DNA from: CAVZAB01 sp963773155
Lineage (GTDB): Bacteria > Pseudomonadota > Alphaproteobacteria > Rhizobiales > Beijerinckiaceae
DNA: 64,000 nt
Assembly (NCBI GenBank): GCA_963773155.1
Contig: CAVZAB010000010.1
Span: forward strand, 186,001-250,000
Direction: 5' to 3'
The position numbers were made by a program, and so were the translations under genes. The notes under the pieces are model-generated. The model was not told the origin of the DNA and searched no databases. It saw only the letters and a list, made by a program, of their open reading frames with translations. Shown piece after piece: positions 60,916 to 64,000 of this stretch. Each line of letters begins with the position of its first letter. The stretch's first letter is position 1.

Positions 60916-63432
60916 ATGGGTTGTATTTGGTGGTCCTTGGCTGGCGTTGCGCTAGTAGGCGGCTTGCTGACATCGGGACTGGCGTCTGCGCAGCAGATGA
61001 CAGGCACGCCGGGTTCACCCAGCGCCACCACGACGATCGACGGCAAGCAGCTCCCGCCGCCCGATCCGAAGTTTGGCGGCGTCATCAAGGATGATGCCCT
61101 GCAGTCGAAGCCCTGGTGGGCGCCGCGCATCGTGCCGCCTAAGGGAGCGCCGAACGTTCTACTCATCATTACCGACGACGCCGGCTTCGGTGTGCCAAGC
61201 ACATTTGGCGGCGTGATCCCAACGCCGACGATGGACCGTATCGCAAACGAAGGCCTGCGCTACAACAGGATGTTCTCGACGGCGCTGTGCTCACCGACGC
61301 GGGCGGCGCTTATCACTGGGCGCAACCATCACTCGGTAGGCTTCGGCGTGATCTCGGAGCAGTCGACGGGTTTCCCCGGCTATAACAGCATCATCGGCAA
61401 GGACAAGGCCACGATCGGACGCATGCTGCTCGATAACGGCTATTCCACGTCCTGGTTCGGCAAGGACCACAACACCCCGGCGTTCGCGGCCAGCCAGGTC
61501 GGGCCCTTCGACCAGTGGCCGACCGGCATGGGCTTCGAATATTTCTATGGCTTCGTCGGTGGCGATGCCAATCAGTGGGAGCCCAACCTGTTCCGCAATA
61601 CGACACAGATCTATCCGTTCTTGGACAAGCCGCCCGGCACCTGGAACCTCATCACCGCGATGGCGGACGACGCCATCGACCTCATGACGCGGATACACCA
61701 GACGGACCCCTCCAAGCCGATCTTCATCAAGTACGCGCCCGGCGCCACGCACGCACCGCACCACCCGACCAAGGAGTGGGTGGACAAGATCAGCGCGATG
61801 CACCTGTTTGACGACGGTTATGAGAAACTGCGCGAGCGCATCTTCGAGAACCAGAAGCGGCTCGGCGTGATCGCGAAGGATTCGAAGCTGACGCCTTGGC
61901 CCAATGAAGTCCTGAGGCCATGGGACCAGCTAACCGCGGAGGAGAAGAAGCTCTTCATCCGCCAGGTGGAGGTGTTCGCCGCCTATGCGGCGTACAATGA
62001 CCACGAGATCGGCCGGGTGATCCAGGCCTTCCAGGATCTCGGAAAGCTCGATAACACGCTGATCATCTACATCAATGGCGACAACGGCACCAGTGCCGAG
62101 GGCGGGCCGATGGGTACGCCCAACGAGGTCGCGTTCTTCAATGGCATCAATGAAATGCCGGCCAGCCTGCAGATGAAGTGGTACGACGTCTGGGGTACCG
62201 AACAGACCTACAACCACATGTCGGCCGGCTGGTCGTGGGCCTTCGACACGCCGTTTGACTGGTTCAAGCAGAACGCCTCCAGGCTCGGCGGCATCAACCA
62301 GAACATGGTGGTGTCATGGCCGGCCCGCATCAAGGACAAGGGGGCCTTGCGCGAGCAGTTCGTTCATGTGATCGACGTCGTGCCCACCATCCTCGAGGCC
62401 GCCGGTATCCCCGCGCCCGAAATGGTGGATGGCATCAAGCAGGCGCCAATCGAGGGCACTAGCTTTGCCTACACCTTCGATGCGAAGAACGCTAAAATGG
62501 CGTCGCGCCACAAGGCGCAGTATTTCGAGATGATGGGTCAGTGGGCGCTCTACGACGACGGCTGGTTGCTGAGCACCAAAGTGAACCGCGCGCCCTGGCA
62601 AGCCTTCGGCGCGGCCAACCCAGACCCGCTGAACAACCAGGTGTTCCAACTGTACGACCTGCACAAAGACTTCAGCCAGGCCGACGACATCGCTGCGAAA
62701 GACCCGGCGAAGGTGGCGGAGATGCGGAAGAAGTTCGTCGCGGAAGCAAAGAAATACAAGGTCTTCCCGCTGGACGCCTCGGTGGCGGCACGTATCGTCG
62801 CGCCGCGCCCGAACATCACCGCCGGCCGCACCGAGTTCGTCTACACGCGGCCGATGACCGGTCTGCCGCAGGGTGATTCGCCGGCTCTGCTGGATGCCTC
62901 GTACGCCATCACCGCCGACATCGATGTGCCCGAAGGTGGCGCCGAGGGAATGATCCTGACCTCCGGCGGACGCTTCGCCGGCTACGGCTTCTACCTCCTC
63001 AAGGGCAAGCCGGTGTTCCTCTGGAACCTGGTCGATCTCGAACGCATCAAGTGGGAAGGCCCCGACGCGCTGGCGCCGGGCCGACACACTGTCGAGTTCG
63101 ACTTCAAGTACGAAGGTCTTGGCGCTGGAACGCTCGCGTTCAACAACTTCAGCGGCCTTGGTCGGCCCGGCACGGGTACCCTCAAAGTCGACGGCAAGGA
63201 AGTCGCGACCAAGCGAATGGAGAGGACGCTGCCGATGATTTTGCAGTGGGACGAAAGCTTCGACATCGGCTCCGACACACTGACCGGCGTCAACGACGCG
63301 GACTACCTGCCGCCGTTCGCACTAACCGCGAAACTGAACAGGCTGACGATCAAAGTCGATCGCCCTCAGCTCTCCCCCGCAGACATCAAGAAGTTCGAGG
63401 CGGCGATGCAGGAGAAGGCGAAGAGCGACTAA
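60916..63432 (+). CDS. exported arylsulfatase
   Basis: Formylglycine-dependent sulfatase of 838 residues with a signal peptide (VALVGGLLTSGLASAQQM). The N-terminal metal site is NVLLIITDDAGFGVPSTFGG and the modification motif C-x-P-x-R is present as FSTALCSPTRAALITGRNHH, so Cys becomes formylglycine if a maturase is present. Other catalytic-site segments: WFGKDHNTPAFAASQVGPFD, IFIKYAPGATHAPHHPTKEW, TLIIYINGDNGTSAEGGPMG. A C-terminal beta-sandwich extension (about 620-838) makes it longer than minimal sulfatases. It hydrolyses sulfate esters in the periplasm, freeing sulfate. It is intact while both genes before it are broken. Confidence 0.93.
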   Translation: MGCIWWSLAGVALVGGLLTSGLASAQQMTGTPGSPSATTTIDGKQLPPPDPKFGGVIKDDALQSKPWWAPRIVPPKGAPNVLLIITDDAGFGVPSTFGGVIPTPTMDRIANEGLRYNRMFSTALCSPTRAALITGRNHHSVGFGVISEQSTGFPGYNSIIGKDKATIGRMLLDNGYSTSWFGKDHNTPAFAASQVGPFDQWPTGMGFEYFYGFVGGDANQWEPNLFRNTTQIYPFLDKPPGTWNLITAMADDAIDLMTRIHQTDPSKPIFIKYAPGATHAPHHPTKEWVDKISAMHLFDDGYEKLRERIFENQKRLGVIAKDSKLTPWPNEVLRPWDQLTAEEKKLFIRQVEVFAAYAAYNDHEIGRVIQAFQDLGKLDNTLIIYINGDNGTSAEGGPMGTPNEVAFFNGINEMPASLQMKWYDVWGTEQTYNHMSAGWSWAFDTPFDWFKQNASRLGGINQNMVVSWPARIKDKGALREQFVHVIDVVPTILEAAGIPAPEMVDGIKQAPIEGTSFAYTFDAKNAKMASRHKAQYFEMMGQWALYDDGWLLSTKVNRAPWQAFGAANPDPLNNQVFQLYDLHKDFSQADDIAAKDPAKVAEMRKKFVAEAKKYKVFPLDASVAARIVAPRPNITAGRTEFVYTRPMTGLPQGDSPALLDASYAITADIDVPEGGAEGMILTSGGRFAGYGFYLLKGKPVFLWNLVDLERIKWEGPDALAPGRHTVEFDFKYEGLGAGTLAFNNFSGLGRPGTGTLKVDGKEVATKRMERTLPMILQWDESFDIGSDTLTGVNDADYLPPFALTAKLNRLTIKVDRPQLSPADIKKFEAAMQEKAKSD

Positions 63433-64000
63433 TTGACGGCCCGCGGTCAAAAGTGTGCAGATCGTGCATCGGGTGTTCGGTCTGCGCCCCGCAAGATGCC
63501 TATCAATGTGCGTCAGAGCGTAATCATAAACCTGCAGACCCGAGTTCGCCTTAGCCCTAGAAATAGGCCCGTTTCGGTTGCCGAACTCATTTGTACTAAG
63601 TCGAACCTTGCGATGTCGCCTAGTGCGTGGGCTACCCATATGCCAAAATGCTCCGTGCGATGGGTGGGCCTACCGCGGAAGCCCAAGCAAGAATTCTCCG
63701 CAACGCTGCAGTCCAATGTAGGCAAGGCAGGAGGGCAGGCATTCGGCAAACCGTCGCGTGCGCGTCCCAGTCTGGTCTAATAGGACCCAATGCCGCCAGA
63801 CGGCGGCGGCAAATTTCCGCGCCTGTCTTTTCCCAGACAAGCGGCCGCTCGTTCGTTGTATGCTGGGGTGGAAAACGTATTCACCTGGGATGGCGTAGGT
63901 ACCGTCCTTGTGTCGCTACCCGTATTTCCTCATCGATGATCGCGCACTGCAGGGGCACCGTTGGCACGGAGTTGGTAGGTCATTGTGTATTCAACGGTCG
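63433..64000. other. no recognisable gene to the window edge
   Basis: About 570 bases downstream of the arylsulfatase. A plus-strand frame directly following (63433-63780) and minus-strand frames are open but have no family resemblance, signal peptide or good ribosome site. Confidence 0.4.

Noticed and set aside
63433..63780. Frame directly after the arylsulfatase
   Set aside because: It starts at a TTG straight after the stop codon, has no ribosome site of its own and no family resemblance.

Overview
The window looks like the chromosome of a GC-rich alphaproteobacterium, probably of the order Hyphomicrobiales. The case rests on gene content and protein style (polyhydroxyalkanoate synthase, MarR/GntR-controlled CoA-thioester catabolism, an Xre/RES toxin-antitoxin remnant, IS1634- and IS110-type debris); no rRNA or tRNA gene is present to fix the taxonomy. 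All calls come from reading translations and DNA by eye, with no database search.

Left part (1-20.2 kb): two facing operons of aromatic amino acid catabolism. A rightward operon holds a family-5 (dipeptide/oligopeptide type) ABC transporter, an exported VOC protein and both subunits of indolepyruvate ferredoxin oxidoreductase (iorA, iorB). It meets, on a shared CTAG double stop, a leftward nine-gene operon: anthraniloyl-CoA monooxygenase/reductase, SDR, MarR regulator, enoyl-CoA hydratase, acyl-CoA dehydrogenase, 2-aminobenzoate-CoA ligase, tryptophan 2,3-dioxygenase (kynA), RidA and a hydratase/3-hydroxyacyl-CoA dehydrogenase fusion. Together they suggest tryptophan -> kynurenine -> anthranilate -> anthraniloyl-CoA -> beta-oxidation-like breakdown, with a second CoA-thioester branch from aryl-2-oxoacids. 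A 22-bp near-palindrome precedes the leftward operon.

Middle (20.2-38.2 kb): a decayed Xre/RES toxin-antitoxin pair, D-amino acid dehydrogenase, Kup potassium transporter, MmgE/PrpD protein, PHA synthase, an aminotransferase, and a divergent GntR-controlled operon (LLM monooxygenase, HpcH/HpaI aldolase, class V aminotransferase-like protein, amino acid ABC binding protein and permease, no ATPase). Then come gene-poor DNA, a glycine-zipper lipoprotein and an IS1634-type transposase remnant.

Right part (38.4-64 kb): a TonB-ExbB-ExbD system with its own TonB-dependent receptor followed by copper-handling genes (copC, PCuAC chaperone, copD) and small exported peptides, one histidine-rich; a molybdate regulon (frameshifted molbindin, ModE-type operator, modABC, short ModE-like regulator); DUF779 with a broken aldehyde dehydrogenase; a histone H1-like repeat protein; transposon and cyclase debris; a chromate resistance operon (chrB, chrA, DUF1259) with an operator-like palindrome; a broken EamA transporter, a DUF1254 fragment and an intact exported arylsulfatase.

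A recurring feature is single-base frame disruption in otherwise recognisable genes: a transporter ATPase, the antitoxin and RES toxin, molbindin, aldehyde dehydrogenase, the EamA transporter and others. Real decay and local assembly error cannot be separated from the sequence alone.
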